A DNA stretch of 64,000 nt, from contig NZ_LZOZ01000003.1 in NCBI RefSeq assembly GCF_001679485.1, forward strand, positions 26,361 to 90,360. Reading direction: 5' to 3'. The position numbers were made by a program, and so were the translations under genes. The notes below the pieces were generated by a model, which was not told the DNA's origin, ran no database searches, and was given only the letters and a program-made list of their open reading frames with translations. Origin of the DNA: Haemophilus sp. CCUG 60358. Its GTDB lineage: Bacteria; Pseudomonadota; Gammaproteobacteria; Enterobacterales; Pasteurellaceae. Shown here one piece after another: positions 30,825-38,641 of this stretch. How positions within the stretch are numbered: position 1 is the first letter of the stretch; each line of letters starts with the position of its first letter.

Positions 30825-33437
30825 TTAGAATAATTCTTCTGGTTGTGTTGCAGGAATCGCGTCTTTGGTTTTACCTGTTCCGCCATTCAAGCGTTGTTGC
30901 AACTCTGGTGGAACATAATAACCACGCTCTTTCATTTCCGCAATGTAAGTACGTTTAGGCTCGGTACCAACGATAAAGTATTCTTTACGGCCACCACCTT
31001 CAGAAAGTAAACCAGAGTTACTGTCAATGGTTTTCTCTATGATATTTGGTGGAAGATCAAGTTGACGTTCTGGTACATCAGAAAGTGCCGCTTTCATATA
31101 AGCGACCCAGGCTGGCATTGCGGTTTTCGCACCTGCTTCACCTCTACCTAATACACGCTTGTTATCATCAAAACCGACATAGGTCGTGGTCACTAAGTTA
31201 GCACCAAAGCCTGCATACCAAGCAACTTTCGCGCTATTGGTTGTACCGGTTTTACCACCTATATCACTACGCTTAATACTTTGCGCGATACGCCAGCTGG
31301 TACCTTTCCAACCGAGACCTTGTTCACCATAAATCGCAGTATTTAATGCACTACGAATTAAGAAGGCTAATTCGCCGCTAATCACACGAGGCGCATATTC
31401 TTGTTTCGCCACGCCGTCTTTCGCATCAGCCATTAAATCAACAGAACCATCGTTTAATGCTGATGTTTGAAGTTCTGGTAAGTCAGGTACGTTCTCAGGT
31501 TGTTGATCGCCTTCTTCCGTATCCGTGTTGTTATTACCTTGCGCTGATTTTAGGTTATCTGGATTAGCCACTTCTGCAACATCTTTAAAACCATCAATTT
31601 TATCTTTGGTTTCACCATAAATCACAGGAATGTCATTACAAGTGATACAAGCAATTTTCGGGTTAGCAATAAATAAATCTTTACCCGTGTTATCTTGAAT
31701 TTTTTCGATGAGGTAAGGATCAATCAAGAAACCACCGTTATCAAAGACTGCATAAGCACGCGCCATTTCAAGCGGTGTGAAAGAAGCCGCACCTAATGCA
31801 AGCGCTTCACTCGCAAAATATTGGTCACGCTTGAATCCAAATCGTTGTAAGAATTCAGCGGTGAAATCAACACCCGCAGTTTGTAACGCTCTGATCGCAA
31901 TCATGTTTTTAGATTGGCCTAAACCCACACGTAAACGCATTGGACCGTCATAACGATCAGGTGAGTTTTTCGGTTGCCACAAAGGTTGTCCTGGTTTTTG
32001 AATGGAGATAGGACTATCTTGCAATACGCTTGAAAGGGTTAAACCTTTTTCTAATGCCGCAGCATAAATAAATGGTTTAATCGAAGAACCTACTTGCACT
32101 AAAGATTGGGTTGCACGGTTAAATTTACTTTGTTCGTAACTAAAACCACCCACCATGGCCTCAATTGCACCATTATCTGAGTTTAATGAAACTAATGCAG
32201 AGTTAGCTGCTGGAATTTGGCCTAACACCCACTCACCGTTATCACGTTTACGAATCCAAATCTGTTCGCCCACTTTAACGGGTGATTTACCAGCCCAACG
32301 CATTGCATTTGAAGAAAGCGTCATTGTTTCATTATTAGCTAAAAGTAATTCCGCGCCATTTTTACCCAATGCGGTTACCGCTGCTGGAATAAAAGGTTCT
32401 GAATCAGGTAATTTTTTCAAGAAAGCGACAATGCGCTCGTTATCCCATACAGCTTCACCTTTTTTCCATAGTGGCGCGCCACCACGCCAGCCATGACGCA
32501 TATCATAATCGATCAGGTTATTACGTACGGCTTTTTGTGCTTCGGCTTGATCTTTTGACAGTACAGTTGTGAAGACTTTATAACCTTTGGTGTAAGCATC
32601 TTCCTCACCAAAACGTTTCACCATTTCTTGACGAACCATTTCAGTCACATAGTCTGCACGGAATTCAAATTTTGCACCGTGATAACTCGCGACGATTGGC
32701 TCTTTGATGGCTGCATCATATTCTGCTTTGGTGATTTTGTTTTCATCCAACATACGACCTAATACCACATTACGGCGTTCTTCCGCACGTTTTGGTGAAT
32801 ATAATGGGTTCATTGTTGAAGGTGCTTTTGGCAAGCCCGCAATCACAGCCATTTCAGAGAGCGTTAATTCATCTAAGTTTTTACCAAAGTAGGTTTGTGC
32901 AGCGGCTGCGACACCATAAGAACGATAGCCTAAGAAAATTTTATTCAAATAAAGCTCTAAAATTTCCTGTTTGCTCAAGGTATTTTCAATTTCAACCGCT
33001 AATACCGCTTCACGTACTTTACGAATAAGTTTTTTTTCTGGGGTTAAGAAGAAGTTACGCGCAAGCTGTTGTGTAATGGTACTTGCACCTTGAGAGGCTC
33101 CACCATTACTGACTGCAACATAAATTGCACGGGCAATACCAATTGGGTCTAAACCATGATGGTCATAAAAACGACTATCTTCCGTTGCTAAGAAAGCATC
33201 TTGCAAACGTTGAGGCACATTTTCTAATTTCACCGGAATACGGCGTTGTTCACCCACTTCACCGATTAATTTGCCATCAGCCGTATAGATTTGCATTGGT
33301 TGCTGCAATTCAACGGTTTTTAAGCTTTCTACCGACGGTAAGGAGGATTTTAAGTGAAAATAAAACACTCCACCGGCAACTAATCCCAGTATACATATCG
33401 TAAATAGGGTACTTAATATTAATTTTGCGATCCGCAT
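30825..33437 (-). CDS. mrcA: Penicillin-binding protein 1A
   Basis: PBP1A polymerises and cross-links peptidoglycan at the outer face of the inner membrane. The 870 residues contain a single N-terminal anchor (about 8-30), the GT51 glycosyltransferase with the catalytic EDSRFYDHHGLD near 87-98 and GASTITQQLARNFFL, an OB-like insert, and the transpeptidase with SSIKPF (near 434), QSKN (near 488) and KTGTTN (near 730). A low-complexity acidic linker, with GNNNTDTEEGDQQPENVPDLP, lies between about 625 and 660. It is divergent from comA, as in the ponA-pilM arrangement of other proteobacteria. Its start codon lies within the CRP-S site of comA. Confidence 0.97.
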   Translation of the reverse strand: MRIAKLILSTLFTICILGLVAGGVFYFHLKSSLPSVESLKTVELQQPMQIYTADGKLIGEVGEQRRIPVKLENVPQRLQDAFLATEDSRFYDHHGLDPIGIARAIYVAVSNGGASQGASTITQQLARNFFLTPEKKLIRKVREAVLAVEIENTLSKQEILELYLNKIFLGYRSYGVAAAAQTYFGKNLDELTLSEMAVIAGLPKAPSTMNPLYSPKRAEERRNVVLGRMLDENKITKAEYDAAIKEPIVASYHGAKFEFRADYVTEMVRQEMVKRFGEEDAYTKGYKVFTTVLSKDQAEAQKAVRNNLIDYDMRHGWRGGAPLWKKGEAVWDNERIVAFLKKLPDSEPFIPAAVTALGKNGAELLLANNETMTLSSNAMRWAGKSPVKVGEQIWIRKRDNGEWVLGQIPAANSALVSLNSDNGAIEAMVGGFSYEQSKFNRATQSLVQVGSSIKPFIYAAALEKGLTLSSVLQDSPISIQKPGQPLWQPKNSPDRYDGPMRLRVGLGQSKNMIAIRALQTAGVDFTAEFLQRFGFKRDQYFASEALALGAASFTPLEMARAYAVFDNGGFLIDPYLIEKIQDNTGKDLFIANPKIACITCNDIPVIYGETKDKIDGFKDVAEVANPDNLKSAQGNNNTDTEEGDQQPENVPDLPELQTSALNDGSVDLMADAKDGVAKQEYAPRVISGELAFLIRSALNTAIYGEQGLGWKGTSWRIAQSIKRSDIGGKTGTTNSAKVAWYAGFGANLVTTTYVGFDDNKRVLGRGEAGAKTAMPAWVAYMKAALSDVPERQLDLPPNIIEKTIDSNSGLLSEGGGRKEYFIVGTEPKRTYIAEMKERGYYVPPELQQRLNGGTGKTKDAIPATQPEELF

Positions 33438-33441
33438 CGTA
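33426..33441 (+). promoter_or_regulatory. CRP-S (Sxy-dependent) competence site of comA
   Basis: TGCGATCCGCATCGTA fits TGCGA-N6-TCGCA with one mismatch, and T4/A4 flanks extend the symmetry. CRP-S sites need CRP together with Sxy and mark competence genes. The centre (33433.5) lies 48.5 bp before the first base of a TATGAT -10 element. It overlaps the mrcA start codon (33437-33435). Confidence 0.8.
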
Positions 33442-33481
33442 AAATTCTCTCTGGTTTAATGAATATTCAAAAAATCAAAAT

Positions 33482-33487
33482 TATGAT
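33482..33487 (+). promoter_or_regulatory. comA -10 element
   Basis: TATGAT, one mismatch from consensus, lies at the same distance from its CRP-S site as the -10 element of comM. No good -35 hexamer is seen upstream, as expected for an activator-dependent promoter. Confidence 0.6.
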
Positions 33488-33536
33488 TTTGGCTGCTAAG
33501 TATAAAAGATTAATCCCTTAAAGAATAGGAAAGAAT

Positions 33537-34379
33537 ATGGGAATTGCCAATAGAAAGCAGCGAAAACAACAAATTGGTGTGAGTAAACAACAAGATAACC
33601 TCTATTTTGTTTGGCTAGATGAATTACACAAAGTTCAATCTATTTGTTTAAATACGCAACAAAAAGATATTTTTTCCCAGTTATTGCCTCATTTGCCACA
33701 AAAAAACAGTCAATGCTGTTTTGTTGGCGCCATTTCGCCCCACTTAACTTGGTCTAAAACGCTCATTCTACCACAAACACTCAATGCCCAGGAATGTGAA
33801 CAACAATGTCGTTTTATTTTGCAAAAAGAATTACCGATTCCTTTGGATGAATTATGGTTTGATTATCTTACCACGCCATTAAAACAAGGTTTTCGTTTGG
33901 ATATAACGGCTATTCGACAAGAAAGCGCCAATGCAGAATTAGCAAAATATCTACCGTTAAAATTGACCGCACTTGATTTACTGAATCACAGTATTTTACG
34001 CGCATTTTATGCCATTTTAGGTCAAGAGCCGATTAACACCTTATTTTTATATCAAGATCAACAAGGATGTCTCGCCGTTTGTGAACGCTTACAACAACGA
34101 CAAGTTTTGCAATCTCAAGGTGATTTATCTGAACTTTATCAACAGTTTATTCAACGCTTTTCCGAAACGATAGAACAGGTTTATGTGTATCAAACGCCCG
34201 ATATGTTGAATTCACACACAATCGAATTACAGCCTAAGGATTGGCAGCGTATCGAAACAGATTTTCCTTTCATTGCTTTAGGTAATGCACTTTGGCAAAC
34301 CGATTTAAAGCTAGTGGATTTATCTTTAAAACCACCCGCACTTTTGCCTTTAGTTAATCGGGAGAGTGGTGATGTTTAG
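33537..34379 (+). CDS. comA: Competence protein ComA (PilM-like)
   Basis: ComA is the first protein of the competence and type IV pilus assembly operon and the counterpart of the cytoplasmic, actin-like PilM. The 280 residues lack signal and membrane segments. The protein is divergent from canonical PilM and shows few sharp motifs; the assignment rests on operon order and on its pairing with comB-E. LSWSK-type aromatic and glutamine-rich segments (CEQQCRFILQKELPIP) are visible. An AGGAAAG ribosome site precedes the ATG. Its coding region contains one uptake signal (near 33965). Confidence 0.85.
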   Translation: MGIANRKQRKQQIGVSKQQDNLYFVWLDELHKVQSICLNTQQKDIFSQLLPHLPQKNSQCCFVGAISPHLTWSKTLILPQTLNAQECEQQCRFILQKELPIPLDELWFDYLTTPLKQGFRLDITAIRQESANAELAKYLPLKLTALDLLNHSILRAFYAILGQEPINTLFLYQDQQGCLAVCERLQQRQVLQSQGDLSELYQQFIQRFSETIEQVYVYQTPDMLNSHTIELQPKDWQRIETDFPFIALGNALWQTDLKLVDLSLKPPALLPLVNRESGDV

Positions 34380-34884
34380 CCTTAATTTATTGCCTTGGCG
34401 CTTAGAACAACATCAAAAGGCCTTTCGTCGTTTTATGTGGCAAGGTTTTATTTGGCTAGCTTGTTCAGTTTTGATTGTTGTTGGATTGAACCAATTCAAT
34501 GAACAACAAGCGCAAACCCTAAATCAGACAAAAGAAAAACTGACACAAATAACTCATCAAGTCCATCAGAAACGCATTCAGGTTCAGCAACTACAAAGTA
34601 GTCTGAAAGAAATGAATGAGCTGACAGAAATGGATACAGAATATGTGTATCGCTTGCTTAATTTATTAAGTGAGCTGCCATTAAAACAGGGCGAGTTAGA
34701 TGAATTTACGCTCAATGCTAAGCAAATTGTCCTTTCAGGCATGACAGAAAGCCAACAAGAGTTTGAGGAGATACATCAATTTCTCAAACGCCATTTTACA
34801 GAGGTTAACTTAACTAAGTTTCAGCCAGTGCAACAGCAGTTATTTTTTCAATTTGATATTCATTTATCGGAGTCTGTGCAATGA
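34372..34884 (+). CDS. comB: Competence protein ComB (PilN-like)
   Basis: This 170-residue inner-membrane protein is the counterpart of PilN. The short N-terminal sequence MFSLNLLPWRLEQHQ carries the PilN-type N/LLPWR motif that docks into PilM. It is followed by one membrane helix (FIWLACSVLIVVGLNQF) and a periplasmic coiled-coil (QAQTLNQTKEKLTQITHQ). The frame opens at GTG 34366, but ATG 34372 is preferred. It overlaps the comA end by 8 bases and the comC start by 4, so translation is coupled. Confidence 0.87.
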   Translation: MFSLNLLPWRLEQHQKAFRRFMWQGFIWLACSVLIVVGLNQFNEQQAQTLNQTKEKLTQITHQVHQKRIQVQQLQSSLKEMNELTEMDTEYVYRLLNLLSELPLKQGELDEFTLNAKQIVLSGMTESQQEFEEIHQFLKRHFTEVNLTKFQPVQQQLFFQFDIHLSESVQ

Positions 34885-35423
34885 GGAACTTTATCAATGA
34901 GCTTGTTCAAAAAAGTGCACAAAGTTGGTTTGGGAGATGGCTTCGATTACCTCAAATGGTCCATACTGCCTTTTGGTTGAGTGCATTAAGTGCGGTCATC
35001 TTTTTACCTGTTTTTCATTACGTTGAAAATAGCAACGAACGACATCGGCTTGACGCAGAATTGAGTTTGCAGCAGCAAGAGTGGGATAAACAGGAAAAGA
35101 TTTTACAAACCTTAAGGCAAAAGTCAGACAGCCGACAACTTTCTCCAGAATTAGCTAATTCTGTGTTGCCGATTAATCAGCATGTACAGGCGTTACTAAA
35201 TGGGCGACTTCGAGCGTTGGATTTACGTTGGGATTTTTCTCAACATACGTTGTTGCATTTGTCATTGCAAGGCTATTTTGTCGATTTACAGCAATTTTTG
35301 ACCGCACTTTTAAACGATGTTCCTACACTTTCTTTAACTCAATTAAACATTGAGAAATTAGATGAAGAGGAAAATGCTTCTATTACATGTGAGTTAATTT
35401 TCCAATTAAATAAGGACAAATAA
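34881..35423 (+). CDS. comC: Competence protein ComC (PilO-like)
   Basis: This 180-residue inner-membrane protein corresponds to PilO. There is one membrane helix (TAFWLSALSAVIFLPVFHYV, residues about 30-49), a charged periplasmic coiled-coil (LSLQQQEWDKQEKILQTLRQ), and a C-terminal beta-containing domain. Two uptake signals occur in the coding sequence, one within the helix (encoding ALSAVIF) and one near 35299 (encoding FLTALLND). ComB and ComC probably form the periplasmic alignment complex. It overlaps comB and comD at both ends. Confidence 0.85.
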   Translation: MRNFINELVQKSAQSWFGRWLRLPQMVHTAFWLSALSAVIFLPVFHYVENSNERHRLDAELSLQQQEWDKQEKILQTLRQKSDSRQLSPELANSVLPINQHVQALLNGRLRALDLRWDFSQHTLLHLSLQGYFVDLQQFLTALLNDVPTLSLTQLNIEKLDEEENASITCELIFQLNKDK

Positions 35424-35806
35424 TGAAAAAGCTTTTCTTAATCTTGATAGCGTTTTTTTCTGTATCAGCATTTTCGCAAGATCCTTTTGATCGTAAACAA
35501 AGAGAACAAACCGAATATCCAAAAGAGGGGCTCACCCTACCGCCGGTGTTGGCTTGCGTGTATTCGGAGCCGAGACTGGCGGAGGAACGCCCATTGGCTC
35601 AGCTACATATTGTGGGAGTCGTGCAATATGGTAAACAGGCAGAAGTGTTATTTAATGATGATGGGCATATTCTGTCTGTTCAAATCGGGCAGAGGATTGG
35701 AAAGGAAGGCTATTTAATCGAAAAAGTGAGTAAAAACAGCGTGGCGCTTCAAAGTTATAAAGCAGGGCAATGTGAACAAACGACCTCAATCATAATGAGA
35801 TTTTAA
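35423..35806 (+). CDS. comD: Competence protein ComD (PilP-like)
   Basis: This 127-residue protein has a cleavable signal sequence (MKKLFLILIAFFSVSAFS) and a periplasmic beta domain like that of PilP, which joins the inner-membrane complex to the secretin. The segment VLFNDDGHILSVQIGQRIGKEGYLIEKV is the recognizable PilP-type core. No lipobox cysteine follows the signal, so it is probably periplasmic rather than a lipoprotein. The start shares one base with the comC stop, and comE starts one base after the comD stop. Confidence 0.82.
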   Translation: MKKLFLILIAFFSVSAFSQDPFDRKQREQTEYPKEGLTLPPVLACVYSEPRLAEERPLAQLHIVGVVQYGKQAEVLFNDDGHILSVQIGQRIGKEGYLIEKVSKNSVALQSYKAGQCEQTTSIIMRF

Positions 35807-35807
35807 A

Positions 35808-37190
35808 ATGATAAAGCAGAAAATAAAAACAAAGTGCAGTCAGTTTTTAATGTGTTTTTTGATCCTATGGACAACTTACTCAGCGGCAGAAAATCGCGTA
35901 TTTTCACTTCGCTTAAAGCAAGCTCCCATGGTGGCGACACTCCAACAACTTGCTCTTGAGCAAAATGCTAATTTAATGATTGATGATGAGCTAGAAGGAA
36001 CGCTTTCATTACAATTAGATAACGTAGATTTTGATCGTTTATTGCGTTCTGTCGCAAAAATCAAAGGGCTCTCTTTTTATCAAGAAAATAATATTTATTA
36101 TTTGGGTAAGCCTTCTCAACATGAACAATATGCAGAGAAAATGACAGAACCTATGGCGATTAGTGGGGAAAGTTTGCCTAGTGAAACACCACTTGTGAGT
36201 ACAACGATTAAACTGCATTTTGCCAAGGCCTCTGATGTGATGAAATCTTTAACAACTGGTAGTGGTTCTTTGCTTTCACCTAGCGGCACAATTACATTTG
36301 ATGATCGAAGCAATGTGTTACTGATTCAGGATGATGCACGTTCTGTCAAAAATATTAAAAAATTGATTGCAGAACTGGATAAACCCATTGAGCAAATTGT
36401 CATTGAAGCACGTATTGTGACGATTACCGATGAAAGCCTAAAAGAATTAGGTGTGCGTTGGGGTATTTTTAATCCTACTGAGGCTGCACATCGAGTAAGT
36501 GGAAGTCTAGATGCAAATGGCTTTAGTCATATCAGTGATAATTTAAACGTGAATTTTGCGACAACGGTCACGCCGGCCGGCTCATTAGCACTTCAAGTGG
36601 CTAAAATTAATGGCCGATTATTAGACTTAGAATTGACTGCACTTGAACGTGAAAATAATGTAGAAATTATTGCGAGCCCTCGCTTACTCACGACTAATAA
36701 GAAAAGCGCAAGCATTAAACAAGGGACAGAAATTCCTTATGTGGTGACGAATGGGAAAAATGATACACAGTCAGTAGAGTTTCGCGAGGCTGTCTTAGGA
36801 TTGGAAGTTACGCCGCATATTTCTAAGGATAATAATATCTTATTGGATTTATTAGTCAGTCAAAATTCTCCGGGAAATCGTGTGGCTTACGGGCAAAATG
36901 AAGTCGTATCCATTGATAAACAAGAAATTAATACGCAAGTGTTTGCCAAAGATGGCGAAACGATTGTATTGGGGGGGGTATTCCACGATACGATCACGAA
37001 AGGTGTCGATAAAGTGCCATTATTAGGGGATATCCCGGGTATTAAACGCTTATTTAGTAAGGAAAGCGAACGTCATCAAAAGCGAGAGCTTGTAATTTTT
37101 GTAACCCCTCATATTTTGAAACAAGGTGAAAGAATGGAAATGGCTAAGAAAGAAAAGCATTTTAAGCAAATTGAAAAAGCGAAAAAATAA
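35808..37190 (+). CDS. comE: Competence secretin ComE (PilQ-like)
   Basis: ComE is the outer-membrane secretin through which DNA and the pilus pass. The 460 residues have a signal peptide (about 1-27), an N0-like domain (RVFSLRLKQAPMVATLQQLALEQNANLMID), a N1/KH-like domain (IKLHFAKASDVMKSL and LLIQDDARSVKNIKKLIAELDKP), and the secretin core ending in VKDGETIVLGGVF-type and VPLLGDIPGIKRLFSKES motifs (here FAKDGETIVLGGVFHD). The C-terminal ELVIFVTPHIL is the last strand signature. The hydrophobic N-terminus is preceded by a Lys-rich start, MIKQKIKTKC. Confidence 0.93.
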   Translation: MIKQKIKTKCSQFLMCFLILWTTYSAAENRVFSLRLKQAPMVATLQQLALEQNANLMIDDELEGTLSLQLDNVDFDRLLRSVAKIKGLSFYQENNIYYLGKPSQHEQYAEKMTEPMAISGESLPSETPLVSTTIKLHFAKASDVMKSLTTGSGSLLSPSGTITFDDRSNVLLIQDDARSVKNIKKLIAELDKPIEQIVIEARIVTITDESLKELGVRWGIFNPTEAAHRVSGSLDANGFSHISDNLNVNFATTVTPAGSLALQVAKINGRLLDLELTALERENNVEIIASPRLLTTNKKSASIKQGTEIPYVVTNGKNDTQSVEFREAVLGLEVTPHISKDNNILLDLLVSQNSPGNRVAYGQNEVVSIDKQEINTQVFAKDGETIVLGGVFHDTITKGVDKVPLLGDIPGIKRLFSKESERHQKRELVIFVTPHILKQGERMEMAKKEKHFKQIEKAKK

Positions 37191-37210
37191 AAGAGCGGTC
37201 AATTTCTCTC

Positions 37211-37900
37211 ATGTTTTCTCATTTTTTTCAATTTAGCTGTGTGCATTGCAAGCGAACTATTCATCTTGGTCGAAATGGATTGTGTAGTCGATGCCAAAAG
37301 AAAGTTAAAACTTTCCCTTATTGTGGGCGATGTGGTTCCCCCTTGCAGCATTATGCAATGGGCTGTGGACATTGTTTGAGAAATGAACCCGCTTGGGATC
37401 GTATTGTGATTATTGGGCATTATCTCGAACCACTTTCTTCACTTATTCATCGTTTTAAATTCCAAAAACAGTTTTGGTTAGATCGCAGTTTATCGCGTTT
37501 GCTTTATCTTGCGGTGCGAGAGGCAAGACGAACACATGGACTCCCTCTACCACAAGCGATTATCCCCGTACCACTATATCATTTTCGACAGTGGCAACGT
37601 GGCTACAACCAGGCTGATTTATTAGCGAACTGGTTAAGTCGCTGGTGTGATGTGCCTAACTGTCATCATGTGGTGAAACGGATTAAACATACCCACACTC
37701 AGCGAGGTTTAACCGCGAAAGATCGACGATACAATCTTAAAAATGCTTTTACAGTGAATACCAAAAAATCTTTTCCTTATGAACGTGTCGCTTTGGTAGA
37801 TGATGTGATTACAACTGGTTCAACGCTGGCAGAGATAGCTAAACAACTTCGAAAATTAGGTGTAAAAGAAATTCAAGTATGGGGCTTAGCGAGAGCCTAA
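37211..37900 (+). CDS. comF: Competence protein ComF (phosphoribosyltransferase-like)
   Basis: ComF is needed for moving DNA into the cytoplasm during transformation. The 229 residues have an N-terminal zinc-finger with four Cys pairs (CVHCK, CSRCQ, CGRCG, CGHCL) and a PRTase domain whose PRPP-binding loop is VALVDDVITTGSTLAE near 195-210. IIPVPLYHFRQWQRGYNQADLLA is the family signature preceding it. The start has a weak ribosome site, 20 bases after comE. A single altered uptake core (AAGAGCGGT) lies in this gap. Confidence 0.92.
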   Translation: MFSHFFQFSCVHCKRTIHLGRNGLCSRCQKKVKTFPYCGRCGSPLQHYAMGCGHCLRNEPAWDRIVIIGHYLEPLSSLIHRFKFQKQFWLDRSLSRLLYLAVREARRTHGLPLPQAIIPVPLYHFRQWQRGYNQADLLANWLSRWCDVPNCHHVVKRIKHTHTQRGLTAKDRRYNLKNAFTVNTKKSFPYERVALVDDVITTGSTLAEIAKQLRKLGVKEIQVWGLARA

Positions 37901-38013
37901 ATTTTTAAAGATAGGATTTGTCTATATCTATAAAAATAGGAATAAATGTAGAAAAAATTGCCGTATAGGAGTATCATTCTTGATATATTGCATCAAGTAT
38001 TAGGACTTTATTT

Positions 38014-38598
38014 ATGGAACAAATTTTTATTTCAGATGCTGCACAAGCACATTTTCGGAAACTTTTAGATACACAAGAAGAAGGTACAAATATTCGTATT
38101 TTTGTTGTGAATCCGGGTACACCTGGAGCAGAATGTGGCGTGTCTTACTGTCCGCCAAATTCAGTTGAAGCGACTGATACTGAAATGAAATACGATACTT
38201 TTTCAGCATTTGTAGATGAAATCAGTTTACCGTTTTTAGAAGATGCAGAAATTGATTACGTAACCGAAGAGCTCGGTGCTCAACTGACTTTAAAAGCACC
38301 TAACGCAAAAATGCGTAAAGTTGCAGATGATGCGCCTTTAATTGAGCGCGTAGAGTACGTGATCCAAACACAAATTAACCCACAATTAGCCAGCCATGGC
38401 GGTAAAATCACGTTAATTGAAATTACCGATGATGGTTATGCTGTTCTACAATTTGGTGGTGGCTGTAATGGTTGTTCAATGGTTGATGTCACCTTAAAAG
38501 ATGGTGTAGAGAAACAATTGGTCGCACTTTTCCCAAATGAACTAAAAGGCGCACGAGATGTAACAGAACACCAACGTGGTGAACATTCTTATTATTAA
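38014..38598 (+). CDS. nfuA: Fe-S biogenesis protein NfuA
   Basis: NfuA carries 4Fe-4S clusters to target proteins. The 194 residues consist of a degenerate A-type domain (1-100, with CGVSYCPP) and a C-terminal NifU-like domain with the CxxC cluster motif ([17 protein letters not shown]) near 149-152. The Gly-rich GGGCNGC is diagnostic. An inverted repeat CTTGAT-N7-ATCAAG lies in the short leader (37979-37997). It is downstream of comF but the 113-bp gap suggests its own promoter. Confidence 0.94.
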   Translation: MEQIFISDAAQAHFRKLLDTQEEGTNIRIFVVNPGTPGAECGVSYCPPNSVEATDTEMKYDTFSAFVDEISLPFLEDAEIDYVTEELGAQLTLKAPNAKMRKVADDAPLIERVEYVIQTQINPQLASHGGKITLIEITDDGYAVLQFGGGCNGCSMVDVTLKDGVEKQLVALFPNELKGARDVTEHQRGEHSYY

Positions 38599-38611
38599 GA
38601 ATAGAAGATAA

Positions 38612-38636
38612 AAAAGGGCGAATTATTCGCCCTTTT
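38612..38636. terminator. Bidirectional terminator between nfuA and comM
   Basis: AAAAGGGCGAA and TTCGCCCTTTT form an 11-bp stem with a 3-nt loop and T/A runs on both sides, between convergent genes. Confidence 0.9.
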
Positions 38637-38641
38637 ATTTT

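Noticed and set aside
37979-37997. CTTGAT-N7-ATCAAG in front of nfuA read as an FNR site
   Set aside because: FNR sites have a 4-bp spacer (TTGAT-N4-ATCAA); 7 bp does not fit. It may only be a leader hairpin.
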